From positions 1-28,569 of the forward strand of contig CAJGBT010000009.1 in assembly GCA_904501665.1 (NCBI GenBank): 28,569 nt of DNA, given 5' to 3'. The DNA comes from an uncultured Bacilli bacterium (GTDB taxonomy: Bacteria; Bacillota_I; Bacilli_A; Mycoplasmatales; Mycoplasmoidaceae). Made by a program: the position numbers and the translations under genes. This document shows, piece after piece, positions 1 to 12,011 of the stretch. How positions within the stretch are numbered: the first letter of the stretch is position 1; each line of letters starts with the position of its first letter. The notes beneath the pieces are model-generated. The model was not told the origin of the DNA and searched no databases. It saw only the letters and a program-made list of their open reading frames with translations.

Positions 1-36
1 GCTGCTCAATGAACTATTTATTTAGGAACAGAAATT

Positions 37-315
37 ATGAAATCATCAAATAACAATCAAAATCAAGGGTTTAGTGACTTGCAATTACAACAATTAGGTC
101 AATTAATTGATGTTAAGTTGCAACCAATGAATACTCGGTTAGATAACATTGAAGTTAGATTAGATAAAATTGAAGTTAGAATAGATCATGTTGAAGTTAG
201 ACTAGATCATGTTGAAGAACAACAAAAAGAAATTAAAAGTGATATCAAACAAATTAATTACCGATTGGATAGAATTGAGAATTGCCCAACTATTAAAAAA
301 GAATTAGATTTGTAG
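37..315 (+). CDS. Small coiled-coil protein, DUF16-like paralogue 1
   Basis: A 92-residue hydrophilic protein with no signal peptide or membrane segment. Residues about 33-60 are consecutive heptads of the type RLDNIEV / RLDKIEV / RIDHVEV / RLDHVEE, with I/V/L at the core positions, so a parallel coiled coil is very likely. The heptads are matched by 21-bp near-identical DNA repeats. The C-terminus is NCPTIKKELDL, almost the same as in the next gene. The start is supported by an AGGAA sequence about 10 bases upstream of the ATG. Short proteins with heptad blocks resemble the M. pneumoniae DUF16 family, but I cannot confirm membership. No function is known, and oligomerisation is the only property I infer. 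Confidence 0.7.
   Translation: MKSSNNNQNQGFSDLQLQQLGQLIDVKLQPMNTRLDNIEVRLDKIEVRIDHVEVRLDHVEEQQKEIKSDIKQINYRLDRIENCPTIKKELDL
154..216 (+). repeat. Three 21-bp tandem coding repeats (heptad units)
   Basis: Three adjacent 21-bp units start with GTTAGA and end with GAA at 154-174, 175-195 and 196-216. A partial fourth unit precedes them at 136-153. Each unit encodes one coiled-coil heptad, so unit gain or loss would change coiled-coil length without a frameshift. Confidence 0.85.
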
Positions 316-402
316 TTTAAAAATTTACTTTTTTTAAGCAATTTTCTAAATTTTTGCAAAAAATTCAAATTTTTTTACCTTAGTTATAGATGAGGTGAAA
401 AT

Positions 403-708
403 ATGCAAAAAATATCAAAAAATGAAATTTTAAAATTACTGAAGCAATATAATATTAATGAAGCATCAATGGAACAATCTGATGCATCAATCAAAGTATA
501 TATAGATTTTAGTAAGCAAACTATGAATAAACAACCAACAATAAGAGAATTAATATTAAATGTAACTAGTGAAGTTAAAGAAATGAAATCAGATATTAAA
601 CATATCAAAGATCAGTTAGATAACATTGAAGTGAGATTGGATCATGTAGAAGAAGATATCCAACAAATTAAAAATTGCCCAACTATCAAAAAGGAATTAG
701 CTTTATAG
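403..708 (+). CDS. Small coiled-coil protein, DUF16-like paralogue 2
   Basis: A 101-residue paralogue of the preceding gene. The N-terminal about 55 residues are different (predicted helical, rich in K, N and Q). The second half carries a shortened heptad region (QLDNIEV RLDHVEE) and ends with NCPTIKKELAL, the same tail as the upstream gene. A GAGGTG Shine-Dalgarno lies 6 bases before the ATG at 403, which fixes the start. The 87-bp gap from the first gene contains only A/T runs. The shared tail plus variable N-terminus suggests a modular family that evolves by duplication and exchange. Function is unknown. Confidence 0.7.
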   Translation: MQKISKNEILKLLKQYNINEASMEQSDASIKVYIDFSKQTMNKQPTIRELILNVTSEVKEMKSDIKHIKDQLDNIEVRLDHVEEDIQQIKNCPTIKKELAL

Positions 709-1004
709 TATAAAAAAATTGCTCTTTTTAAAAAAATAAATCATCATAAAAAAGAACTTTATATAATCTTTTAATGATTTAAGAAACAAATTTTTCAATT
801 AACTAATAAACCTAAATTACACAAAATAATATGATATGACCTAAAAAAGACAATCCAATTAGTAATAAAATGATAAATTATTAAACTTTTGATAGTTAAA
901 ACAAAGAAGTAATTGATTAGTCTAGATAGGTTGAATAAGATTTTAGGTAATGAAAATAAAATAACATAATTGAATAGTAAAGTTAGTGTGTTATATTTTT
1001 TATA
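709..1004. other. AT-rich intergenic region between convergent genes
   Basis: About 300 bases with no plausible gene lie between the plus-strand coiled-coil gene and the minus-strand lgt. The only structure I see is an imperfect stem (721-729 with 749-757, one mismatch) followed by a T-rich stretch. It could end transcription of the plus-strand pair. I see no clear terminator for lgt. Confidence 0.5.
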
Positions 1005-2069
1005 TTATTTATTAGCATAATATAATGATTCTTCTTCTTGCCTAATAAAACTAATTGGTTTCTTAAAACCAAAGTTCTTTAAGTTAGGGTCATTTTGTAA
1101 AGCTTGTTTAACTCATGTTATTTTAAATGGTTTTAAAACTTTAATTATATTAACTCTAATCCATTTTAAATAACATGCATAAATAATTTTCTTATTTCTA
1201 AACCTTGGTGCTATAAACTGAGCAAAAATAACTAATATAATTCCCAATGCAAGCAATAGACCATTTAAAATATATGTTCCCGAAAAAGAAAATTGATTAG
1301 CTCGTAAAGGCTCAAAAGCATACCTAGTAATACCATAAATTATAAAATAAGAACCTCCAATGACTCCAATTCTTATTTTCTTAATATTAGGTAAAATAAA
1401 ATAAATGATAGCAAAAATAATTGTGTTTAAAATAGACTCATATAAAAATAATGGTTGATGATAAATATGATCACTAACACCATTAGTAAAAGAACTCATT
1501 CTTTCAAAAACACCAGGCATAATATTTTTTAATCATTGTAGTGATTCAGCACTAGTTTGTGCACCATATATTTCTCCATTAAAAAAATTCCCTCATCTAC
1601 CAATAGCCTGACCTATTAATATACATGGTAAAATCACATCAATTACAATTCATAATGATGGCTTTAAAATATAAACATTCTCTCCTTTTTCTACTCGAAC
1701 ATGATATTTAGCTTTTCGTAAAACTAATGGAAAGTAAATTAATCCAGTGATGGCTGAAAAAACAACTCCACCTTGAATAGCTAAACCCCCAGCAGAACCA
1801 AATTTAAAAAAATTTTGCCAGTCTAAATCACCAATACATGCACTTCAAAATCGAGCACCAAACAAAGATACTGGTACTACAAGGATTGCAAAATAAAAAA
1901 ATAAATCAAGTTTGATTTTATAATAACTTTGAGCACGAATACAAGCAATAAATATACCAATAAATAAACCAAGAATAAAAAAAATTGCATATCACCTTAA
2001 TCATGGACTAGCGGCAAAAACAAAATTATCATCACCTGGTCAAAGGGTAGAGTTATTTAAAATTGGCAT
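1005..2069 (-). CDS. lgt: Prolipoprotein diacylglyceryl transferase
   Basis: Lgt moves diacylglycerol from phosphatidylglycerol to the lipobox cysteine of prolipoproteins, the first step of lipoprotein maturation, and acts in the plasma membrane. The 354-residue protein has multiple hydrophobic segments and the Lgt signature GRWGNFFNGEIYG in the middle. The ATG at 2069 overlaps the hprK stop codon by one base (TAATG), so translation is probably coupled. The reading frame needs UGA as Trp at several positions, including 1113-1115, which would otherwise truncate the last 36 residues. It is longer than the usual 260-300 residues, mainly through a polar C-terminal tail. hprK-lgt adjacency is also found in Bacillus, which supports both calls. 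Confidence 0.95.
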
Positions 2070-2995
2070 TATTTTTTTATACTCCCATGTTTTTGAATTC
2101 TCTTACTAATTTCATTGATTGTATTAAGGCCTCGTTTTTTTAAAGTAAAATCACTAATAACACACTCAAGAATATCTGAAACTTTTCTTCCTGGAGCAAT
2201 TGGGATTTTATAATATGGAATATTAAGGTCTAATATTCTTTTAAAATTAGTTTTACCTAATCTTTCATATTGTGTTTTGTCCTTAGCATCAACTAATTCA
2301 ATTACTAATTGTACTTGTGTATAGTCTACTAATTTATGATAACCAAAAAATTTACTAAAATCTAATAAACCTAATCCTCTAACTTCAATTAAACCTTTAG
2401 TAATTTCACTTGAACGACCTCATAAAACACTTCCTATTTGTGCTAATTCAATAGCATCATCACCAACAAAAATATGACCTCGTTGTACTAATTCTAAAGC
2501 TATTTCAGATTTTCCAATTCCTGGATTACCCATTAAAATAACACCAATTCCAAAAATTTCAATTAATGTTCCATGAAACAAGTGATAATTAGCCATAATG
2601 TGGGCCATATAAGTTGAAATTGTAAATCAAATCTCATTGAAATTGTAATCTGTTTTAATAATCGGAACATGCTTGTATTTTTTGGCAATCTCTAAAATTA
2701 ATTTATCATATAAAAATTTTTTACCAAGAATAATAGCAGGTGGTGATAATTTAAAAATTCCTTCTAATGATTTATTAATATCAACTTTACTTAATGTATT
2801 TAAATAAGCAGATTCACGAGCACCTAAATAAGAAATTGTTTTAATTTTTTCATAAACAAAAATCCCAGTTAGTTCTAAACCTAAACGTGAAATTGCTACT
2901 AATTCAACAATATTATTAATAGCTGCATCATTAGCTACAACTTTTAGGTTAAATTTAGTCACTAACTCAGCTACTGTTACTTTTCTTTTTATCAT
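2069..2995 (-). CDS. hprK: HPr kinase/phosphorylase
   Basis: HprK/P phosphorylates and dephosphorylates Ser46 of HPr, linking sugar uptake by the PTS to metabolic state in the cytoplasm. The protein has 308 residues. The N-terminal domain covers about residues 1-125. The catalytic domain has a Walker A loop GNPGIGKS at 156-163, H141 upstream of it, and the acidic pair D179-D180 in GHIFVGDD. The late family signature YYKIPIAPGRKVSDILE is intact, so it should be active. The ATG at 2995 lies 21 bp after the TtcA-like gene. The frame crosses UGA-Trp codons at about 2417 and 2624. Downstream lgt overlaps the stop codon. Confidence 0.95.
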
Positions 2996-3016
2996 ACTAC
3001 TAATTATAAAATTAAA

Positions 3017-3811
3017 TTATTGTTTTTTTCTTCCTAATTCTCGTAAATCTAAATCAATAATTTTATTTTCTTTTTCATCAATAAATCATAAATCGGATTC
3101 TTTACCATTCATAAGTGCTATATAAAAATTACGATAGGCACTTTTTCATTTCTTATCTTCATAAAAATATTTTTTTAAAAAATTCTTCATTTGATCTCGT
3201 TGAGTAAAACCTTCCATAGGACAACCACAAGGAATAATAGGGGCTTTTAAACGATTAATAGCGCTTTTTATATCTTTTTCTCGACATGTAATTAGAGGAC
3301 GAATGAATCATATCTTAGTGCGATCTAAAAACATTTTTGCTTTAAAGGTAGCTATTCTTCCTTCATTAATCATATTTAAGAACAATGTTTCAATAGCATC
3401 ATCTGCATGATGTCCCATTGCTACTTTATTACAATGATATTTTTTAGCAGCATCTATTAAGATGGCTTTTTTCATCTTTGAACATAGTGAACATTGAATT
3501 TTATTTTTTTTCATGCTAGCTTTAAGAATCTCACCCATTTTGCTATCTTCAAAATAAAATTCAATTCCTTGTTCCTTTCAAAAACATGCTATTGTTTCAA
3601 AATCAATTGCACATAAATTCAACTTTAAATGAACACCAATAATATCAATGTTAATATTTTCTTTTGCTAAAATTTTTTTATAAAGACTTAGTGCATACAA
3701 TAAAGCAGTTGAGTCCTTACCACCTGAAACGCCAACACAAATGCGGTCACCATTTTCAATTAAATTAAAAATTTTATTTGCTTTGATTATATTACCTAGT
3801 ATTTTACGCAT
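3017..3811 (-). CDS. ttcA: TtcA-family tRNA 2-thiocytidine synthetase (PP-loop ATPase)
   Basis: A 264-residue adenine-nucleotide alpha-hydrolase of the TtcA/TilS superfamily. The PP-loop SGGKDS is at residues 29-34. A CSLC motif (C107, C110) follows, and further cysteines C195 and C197 sit in IPCGCP near the C-terminus. A CxxC plus a late Cys is the TtcA pattern that binds an iron-sulphur cluster. TilS lacks these cysteines, so I prefer TtcA, which makes 2-thiocytidine at tRNA position 32. The exact tRNA target is inferred from the family. The ATG at 3811 is 8 bp after the rpoC stop, so it is almost certainly cotranscribed. UGA-Trp codons occur at about 3575 and 3308. Confidence 0.8.
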
Positions 3812-3819
3812 AAGGTAAA

Positions 3820-6800
3820 TTAGTATTCTAATTTATGGAACTTTTCACCTTTATCAAGAATATCTTTTGATTGTTTTAAACCAGTACCAACTGGTATTAA
3901 ATTACCTAAAATAACATTTTCTTTAACACCTTGTAATCAGTCAACTTGTCCTCTTACGGCAGCATTAGTTAAAATTTTCTTAGTATCTTGGAATGAAGCA
4001 GCTGATAAGAATGAAGCTGATCTACTTGGAGATTCATCTAAACCAAAAATTTGGTTAACAACATAAGCTGGTTTTTTACCACTCATTAATAATTTTTTAT
4101 TCTCAATTTTAAAATCACTAATACTTACAATTTCACCAATGAAGAAATTTGAATCACCTGGTTCAATAACTTGTACTTTATTAGTTAATTGTTTAATAAT
4201 GATTTCAACATATTTGTCTGAAATATCAATTCCTTGAATTCGATAAACTTTTTGAACTTCTTTTATAATATAATGTCTAACTGCTTCAATACCAGCAACA
4301 CGTAATAATTCTTTAACATCAATGCTACCTTCAGTTAATCGCTTACCTGGATATACTTCGTCTCCTTTTTTAACAATACATAATTGTTCAATTTGAATTT
4401 TGTAAGGCTTCTTTTCAGTTTCATTAGCAATAATAATAGAGTAATCATTGCTTGCTTTTGGTTCTTCTAAAACTTTACCATAGATATCAGAGATAATTGA
4501 ACGTTCTCAAGGTTTTGGAGAGACACAGTCAAATAATTGTTTTAAACGTTCAAAACCTTGAGTAATGTTGCTACCTCCAGCAACACCACCTGTATGGAAT
4601 GTTCTCATAGTAAGTTGTGTACCAGGTTCACCAATAGATTGAGCTGCAATAACACCAATAGCAGTTCCTTGTTCAACAATTCTATTAGTTGCTAAATCTA
4701 TACCAAAACATTTTTGACAAACACCAAATTTATTAGAACAATGAATTGGACTTCTAACTTCAACTTCTTTAATACCACAAACTTCAATTTCATTAGCTAA
4801 TTCAGGAGTGATTAATTCATTAGCTTGTACTATTATTTTTTTAGTTTTTGGATTAATAATAATCATTAAAGTAAAACGATTAGCTATTCTTTCAGATAAT
4901 CTTTCAATCACTGAATTTTCTTTTTTGTTAATCAAAGCACGGACAACAAATCCTTTCTTTGTACCACAATCTTCTTTATTAATAACAACTTCTTGAGTAG
5001 CATCAACTAATTTTCTAGTCATATAACCAGATTTAGATGTTTTCATTGCTGTATCAGTCATCCCTTTACGAGCACCATAAGAAGAATTAAAAAATTCACT
5101 AATTGATAAACCTTCAATAAATGAATGTTTAATTGGAGTTTCAATTGTATCTTTAATAATTTTTGATTTTCGTTTTTGATCATAGTTATAAGATTTAGAC
5201 ATTAAACCACGCATACCAGCTAATTGTGTAAAGTTTGATAAGTTTCCACGAGCACCAGAATCTGCCATAATAACAATGGAATTTTTTTCATATTCTTTTG
5301 ATTTAACTAAACTTTCAATATCATCAGTAACTTTATTCTTAACATCTGATCAAAGTTTTACAATTTTTTGATATCTTTCATCATCTGTTAAACGACCCTT
5401 CTTAAAATGTTCTTTTAATCTTTGAACGGTTTTATCTGCTTCAACAAAGTATTCATATTTTTTATCATATTTTGGAACATCAAATGCAGAAATAGTAGTA
5501 GATGAAATTGTTGAATATTTAAAGCCTAAATTTTTAATTTCATCCATTGTTTTTGGAACAATTTCTAATGGATAATTTTTATATAAGTAATCAATAATAA
5601 ATGATAAGAATTTTTTAGAAAATGGTTTTGCTAAAACACGATTAGCCATTGCTTTTCTTACATCATTACCAGGACTAATAATATCTTCAGATAAATCACG
5701 ACGATTACCATCATTTAAATATGGAAATGTTGTTGGTAAAATTTCATTCAAAATTAATTTCCCTACTGTAGTAAGTAAGATTCCTTTTTTTGGTAAATTC
5801 TTTTCTGGAAATATCTTGGTTGGGATACCAATAATTGTATGAATATGTATCACTCCATCTTGTAGAGCTTTTTTAGCTTCTCCAATTGTACTAAAAATTA
5901 AACCTTGTTCTCCCACATCCTTACTTTCAGTAGATAGATAATAATTACCTAAAACCATATCTTGAGTAGGTGTGATAATTGGTTTTCCATCTTTAGGACC
6001 TAAAATGTGTCAAGAAGCTAATAGAATACTTCGAGCTTCAGCAATTGCTTCTTTTCCTAATGGAAGGTGAACTGCCATTTGATCACCATCAAAGTCAGCG
6101 TTAAACGCAGTTGTAACAAGAGGGTGTAATTGAATAGCTTTACCATCAATAATTTTTGGTTCAAATGCTTGAATACCTAAACAGTGTAGTGTAGGAGCAC
6201 GGTTTAAAATAACTGGTCTAGATTTAATAACTTTCTCAACAATTGGTCAAATATCATCATCTTGATTAGCTATTTTTGCTTCAGCAATTCTAATATTTGG
6301 AGCCACTGGAATTTTTTCTACACCATATTCATCATATTTTTTAATTAATTCATGAATAATAAATGGTTTAAATAATTTTAAAATCATATTAACTGGAATA
6401 CCAACTTCATATGTTTTTAATTCTGGACCAATCACAATAACTGAACGAGCAGAGTAATCAACTCTTTTTCCTAATAAATTTTGTCTAAATAATCCACGTT
6501 TTCCTTTTAAATAGTTAGATAAAGACTTAAGTGTTCGCTTATCCTTACCAACAACTGGTTTTTTCTTAGAAGAATTATCAAAAAGAGCATCAACTGCTTC
6601 TTGTAACATACGTTTTTCATTGTTTAAAATAATTGTTGGAGCATTAAGTTCCATAATCTTTTTTAAACGTTCATTTCTAATAATTACCCGACGATATAAA
6701 TTATTTATATCACTTGTAGTAAAATGACCACCATCTAATTGAATAATAGGTCTAGTATCAGGAGGTGTTACAGGGATTGCTTTTAAAACCATTCATTCTG

Positions 6801-7692
6801 GTTTGTTGTTAGATTCTTTTAATCATTTAATTACTTCCAATTTTCTTAGTAATTTTTTTGCATTTGAATCAATAGTAGAATCAATCTTTTTTAAATTATT
6901 AACAATTGATGTATATTCGCTATCTAAGTTAATTTCCTTAAGTAGACAAAGAATTGCTTCAGCACCAATACCAAATTCAATTTTTTTATATCTATTAATA
7001 AATTTAAAAATTTCATCTATAGAAAAAGGTAAGTTTGAATCTCTTAATCTTTCACGATAAATTTTAGCTTTCTTAAGTTCTAAATCATTATTAATGTTTT
7101 TAGAAGAATCTTTTAATTCTTGATAAATTTCACCTAAAATTTTTCTTAACTTAATTCTTGATAAACGAGCATTCTTTTCTGAAGCTAAATCAATAATATC
7201 TTTCTTCTTAAAAATAATGTTATCTTTACCTTTATAATCACCTTCATCTAAAACAATATAATTAACAAAATAAACTACTTGTTCTACTTGCTTATAAGAT
7301 ATGTCTAATAATAATGATATTTTAGAAGGACGAGGTAATTCTTTTGTCATTCAAATATGAGCAATTGGGACAGCTAATTCTATATGACCCATTCGTTCAC
7401 GTCTTACAATTGATTCTGTTATCTCAACACCACATGTCTCACATTTCTTGCCACGGTATTTTACTTTCTTATACTTACCACAAGAACATTCATAATCTTT
7501 AACAGGACCAAATACAACTTCATTAAATAAACCATCTTTTTCAGGTTTCAAAGATTTATAGTTAATTGTTTCAGATTTAGTAATTTCCCCATATGATCAT
7601 TTTCTAATTTTTTCTGGTGAAGCTAAATTAATTCTTAATCCATGAATTTTACCAAATGTTTTATTTTCATTATTTGTTACTTTTCTTGCCAT
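3820..7692 (-). CDS. rpoC: DNA-directed RNA polymerase beta-prime subunit
   Basis: The beta-prime subunit (1290 residues) forms the catalytic centre of RNA polymerase. The N-terminal zinc ribbon is visible (CSCGKYKK... KCETCG). The catalytic loop NADFDGD starts at residue 531 (codons around 6082-6102), with D533, D535 and D537 holding the active-site Mg. The C-terminal part includes the IAAQSIGEPGTQLTMRTFHTGG trigger/bridge region in two adjoining stretches. The start MARKVTNNENK lies 27 bp after rpoB. Reading needs UGA as Trp at several places. The length fits mollicute beta-prime. Confidence 0.98.
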
Positions 7693-7719
7693 ACTAAACT
7701 TCCTTTCTTGTTCCTTCTA

Positions 7720-10700
7720 TTATTCATCATCCTCAAAATCTTCTACTGGTCTTGTAAAACCTAAATCATCATCATCAACATAATGGGAAACAGCTTCATC
7801 AACTTCATTATCATATGTTGAATTTAAAATCATATTTTCATGTTTAATGTAATCATCAGTATCTTGTTCATTACCATCAACATCTATAACAGAAGTTGCT
7901 AATGCTAATCCTTGTAGTTGTTTCACTAATAATTTAAATGATTCAGGCATACAACCAGTTGGAATTTCTTTTCCTTTAATAATTGCATTATAAGTTCGGT
8001 TTCTTCCTTTAACATCATCTGATTTAATGGTTAATATTTCACGTAAATTATGAGCAGCTCCATATGCTTCAAGTGCTCAAACTTCCATTTCACCAAATCT
8101 TTGTCCACCATTTTGACTCTTTCCACCAAGTGGTTGTTGAGTAATCTTAGAGTATGGTCCGACTGAACGAGCATGGATTTTATCATCAACCATGTGATCT
8201 AGTTTTAACATATACATTAAACCAACAGAAATAGGACCATCGAATTTTTCTCCTGTTCTACCATCTATTAATTTAAACTTACCTTTTGTTTTGATTGGAT
8301 CTATCCCAGCTTCAATCATTGTTTTTTGTAAGTCATCTAAGGTACATCCAGCAAAAACAGGTGAACTTACCTTATATCCAATATCATCGTATGAAAGACC
8401 AAGTTTTTTTAAAATAATTTCAATATCAATTGCTTTAATTTTAGCTAAAGCTTCATCTATATCTTTGTATTTTTCTTTAGTAATATAGTTCTTAATTTCT
8501 TTATATAAACGTTTTGCATTGTGTTCTTTTAGTGCAAATAGCTTCATTAATTCGTTATGATCTTTTTCATTCATTACTAATTTAATTAATTCTTTTTTAC
8601 CAATTTCTCTAGCAGCTAAACCTAAATGAATTTCTAAAATTTGACCAATATTCATTCTTGAAGGAACACCTAATGGATTTAACATTACATCAATTGGTGT
8701 ACCATCTTCTAAAAATGGCATATCTTCAACTGGTACAATCCTTGAAACAATCCCTTTATTTCCATGACGACCAGCCATCTTATCACCGATTTGAATTTTT
8801 CTTTTTTGTACTACATAAACTTTTACAATTTCAATAACATCATCACCTAAATCATTATCATCATCAATTCTAAAAGTTTTAACAGCTGCAACTATTCCTT
8901 CTCCAGAGTGTGGAACTCTTAACGAAGAATCTTTAATAGGTTTGGTTTTTTCACCAAAAATTGCTTGTAGAATTTTTTCTTCAGGAGATAAATCAACATG
9001 ACCTTTTGGTGTGGTTTTTCCGACTAAAATATCCCCTTCTTTAACCTCAGCACCAACCATAATAATACCATTTTCATTTAAATACTTTTTAGCTGATTCA
9101 GGTACATTAGGAATTTCCCTTGTGATCTCTTCATCACCATTTTTAGTTACTAAACATTTAATTGTATATTCATCGATACTAATAGAAGTATAAATATCAT
9201 CTTTTACTAAACGTTCAGATAAAATAATAGCATCTTCATAGTTGAATCCACTTCATGTAGTAAATGCAACTAATACATTTTGTCCAAGAGCAAGTTCTCC
9301 ATTCTTCATTGCTGGACCATCACAAATAGTTTGACCGGCCTTAATCTTATCACCAATAGCAACAATAGGAGTTTGATTGTTACAAGTATCTTGATTAGTT
9401 TTCTTAAATTTAACTAATTTTATTTTTTGTTCTTTACCATTTTTGTTTTGAAGAATAATTTGATTACCATCTAAATATGTAACTTCACCATCTTGCTTAG
9501 CAACAACAGCCATACCTGAATCATGAGCTATTTTATATTCTGTTCCTGTTCCAACAATAGGAGCATATGGTTTAATTAATGGCACAGCTTGTCTTTGCAT
9601 GTTTGATCCCATTAATGCCCGGTTAGCATCATTATTTTCTAGGAAAGGAATTGCACTAGCAGCAATTGAAACAACTTGTCTAGGTAAAATATCAATATAA
9701 TCAATTTCATTTGGTGTAAATACATCACTCATCCCTTTAAAACGAGCAACAACTGTATCCTGAGCTATTTTACGATTTTTATCAACTTTAATATTAGATT
9801 CAGCAATTACATATTCATCATCTTGTGTAGGCATCATTCATCTTACTTCGTCTGAAATTACACCATTGTTAACTTTATGATATGGTGTTAGTAAAAAACC
9901 TTTGTCATCTACAACTGTAAATGATGCAAGTGACATTACCAAACCAATATTCATACCTTCTGGTGTTTCAATTGGACAAATACGTCCATAGTGAGAATAA
10001 TGAACATCACGAATATCTAAGTTAGGATCTTCTCGTGAAATACCTCCAGGACCCATAGCAGATATACGACGTTTATTAGTTAATTCCGATAAAGGATTTT
10101 GTTGATCAATAAATTGAGTTAATTGGTGTGAATTAAAGAAATCCTTAACAGTAATTTGCATTGGTTTAGTATTAACTATTTGCCTAAATGAAATATTCTT
10201 AGCTTGCTCTGCTTGTTGTTCTTCATCTTCTTGAGTGTTAGTAGCACCATCAATAATAGCTAATTTTTCTTTTACATATTTTTCAATTCTAAGCATTGCA
10301 ACACTTAGCTTAGTTTTTAATAACTCATGAATTAACTTCAAACGTTTGTTACCTAAGTGGTCAATATCATCAAAAAAACCAATGTCATTTTTTAAATTGG
10401 AAGCATATGATACTATCGAAATTAAATCAGGTAATGTTAAATGATTGTTCTTATTATCAGTATTAACACCTAATAAGGTTGTTGTTTTAGAATCGTCTAA
10501 ATCATCAGCTGATAAGTAGATCTTAACTGCTTCATAATCAACAACGACATTTTCTTTAAATAAGATTTTACTTGGCATTTCAACTAAATTTAATCTTTTA
10601 GAAATATCTAATAAATTTTCTTGAGACATTCGTTTAAATTTATCTATATTATTCTTATCAAGTAAGGTACCTTTTTTAAATATCACTTTTCCATTTTTAT

Positions 10701-11937
10701 CTTTGATATCTTCAGCAATAGTTTTTTGATATAAACGTTCTGATAAACGTAATTTAGAATTTAACTTATATCGACCAGCATCGGTTGTATCATAATATCT
10801 TTCACTACAAAAATGTTGTCACAATAAGGTTTGATAAGTTACTTTTTCATCTTCAATTTGAATGTTATTGTTATTAAAAACTTTTAAAGAAATTGACATT
10901 TTTTTAACAATATCTTTTGCAGCTTTTTCAGTAATAATTTGCTTTAATAAAGTTGCTTTATTATTATTAATTACAACCAATTCATCCTTCTTGTCTTTAA
11001 CTTTTTCGGCTTTTTCTTCTAATACTAAGAAATCAAGAACTAATTTTCTTAATCGTCTTTCTAATTTATGTGATTTGTATAAGCTATCTTGAATATCTTT
11101 AATAGGGGTACCTTTTTTTAATTCTTCAGTAATATTTTTTCTTAAATCTGATAACTCTTTATTATCAAAAACATTACTTGGTAAATAGGTACATATCTTA
11201 ATACTTTCATCTATAAAATCATTATTTGGATAAAGATTTTTAATTTCTTCTATTGATAAACCAAAACCTAATAAGAAATCAAGTGCTAAGAAAGTAGGAG
11301 CTGTTTCACCTGAAACATCTCGTGCAATAATTTCAATAATGTTTTTTGCTTCATTTGGATTAAAAATTAAAAGGGTTCCTTTAAAAGGTAAGACCTCACA
11401 CAAACTTCCCTCAATAACTTTTTTACGTGAATTATTTAATTTAATTTGTGATTTATTTAATGTATATACTCCAGGAGAACGTGTAATTTGAGCAACAACG
11501 AATTTTTCAATCCCATTAATGATAAATGTTCCTTTTTCGGTCATAATTGGAATATTAGCCATAAAAACACCATCTTCAAATGACTTACTCGATTTTTTAG
11601 GTTTAAGTGTTTCACCTGTTTCATTATTAACAATAATAATGTCAGCATATAAAGGAGCATCATAAGTTTTAGCATCCTCTCTTGCTTCTTCTTCTGATTT
11701 TTTTGGTTCACCTAATGTTACTGAGTTTACTTTTAAAGTGTACTTATTTTGTGGTGAATGAATTGGGGAAATACTTTTAATTACATTTTCCAATTCCTTG
11801 TCCAAAAGTTTTTGATAAGATTTAATTTGAGTTTCTAATAAATTTGGGGCAACAAAATTTGTTTGAATCTTTGAGTAATCTCTTCTGATAATTTTGTCTG
11901 AAATATTTGTCATTTTAAAATATTCATTATTTGCCAT
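7720..11937 (-). CDS. rpoB: DNA-directed RNA polymerase beta subunit
   Basis: The beta subunit has 1405 residues, longer than Bacillus RpoB but typical for mycoplasmas. Recognisable blocks include SERYYDTTDAGRYK, the rifampicin-pocket region (QFIDQQNPLSELTNKRRIS), CPIETPEGMNIGL, MAGRHGNKG and GGKSQNGGQRFGEME. The extra length includes an E/Q-rich loop near NTQEDEEQQAEQ and an acidic tail ending EDFEDDE. In the rifampicin cluster, residue 621 is Asn where E. coli has His526. A strong GAGGAG Shine-Dalgarno about 6 bases before the ATG at 11937 fixes the start. It is followed by rpoC after 27 bp. Confidence 0.98.
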
Positions 11938-11966
11938 AGCACGCTCCTCTACTAGATATTTAAAAT

Positions 11967-11986
11967 TATAAATATATATATTTATA
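11967..11986. repeat. Perfect 20-bp AT-only palindrome in the rpoB leader
   Basis: The sequence from TATAAATATA to TATATTTATA is a perfect inverted repeat of 20 bp. It lies between the likely rpoB -10 element and the rpoB Shine-Dalgarno. It could be an operator, a weak RNA hairpin, or simply AT-rich sequence. Several TATAAT-like hexamers overlap it. Confidence 0.6.
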
Positions 11987-12011
11987 TATATAAATTAATA
12001 TAATGCTAAAA

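Noticed and set aside
136..216. Short direct repeats as a CRISPR array
   Set aside because: Repeats are adjacent without spacers, in frame, and encode coiled-coil heptads.
346..376. Terminator between the two coiled-coil genes
   Set aside because: A short A-T-only inverted repeat around TTTTTGCAAAAA is followed by T-rich sequence, but such structures are expected by chance in this composition.
4808..7060. Plus-strand open frames at 4808-4996 and 6803-7060
   Set aside because: Both are antisense to well-conserved rpoC sequence and have no independent support.
1113..11937. Apparent chains of broken genes (lgt, hprK, rpoC, rpoB each split into several open frames)
   Set aside because: All breaks are TGA codons at Trp positions in otherwise continuous, family-matching proteins. 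UGA is read as Trp in mycoplasmas.
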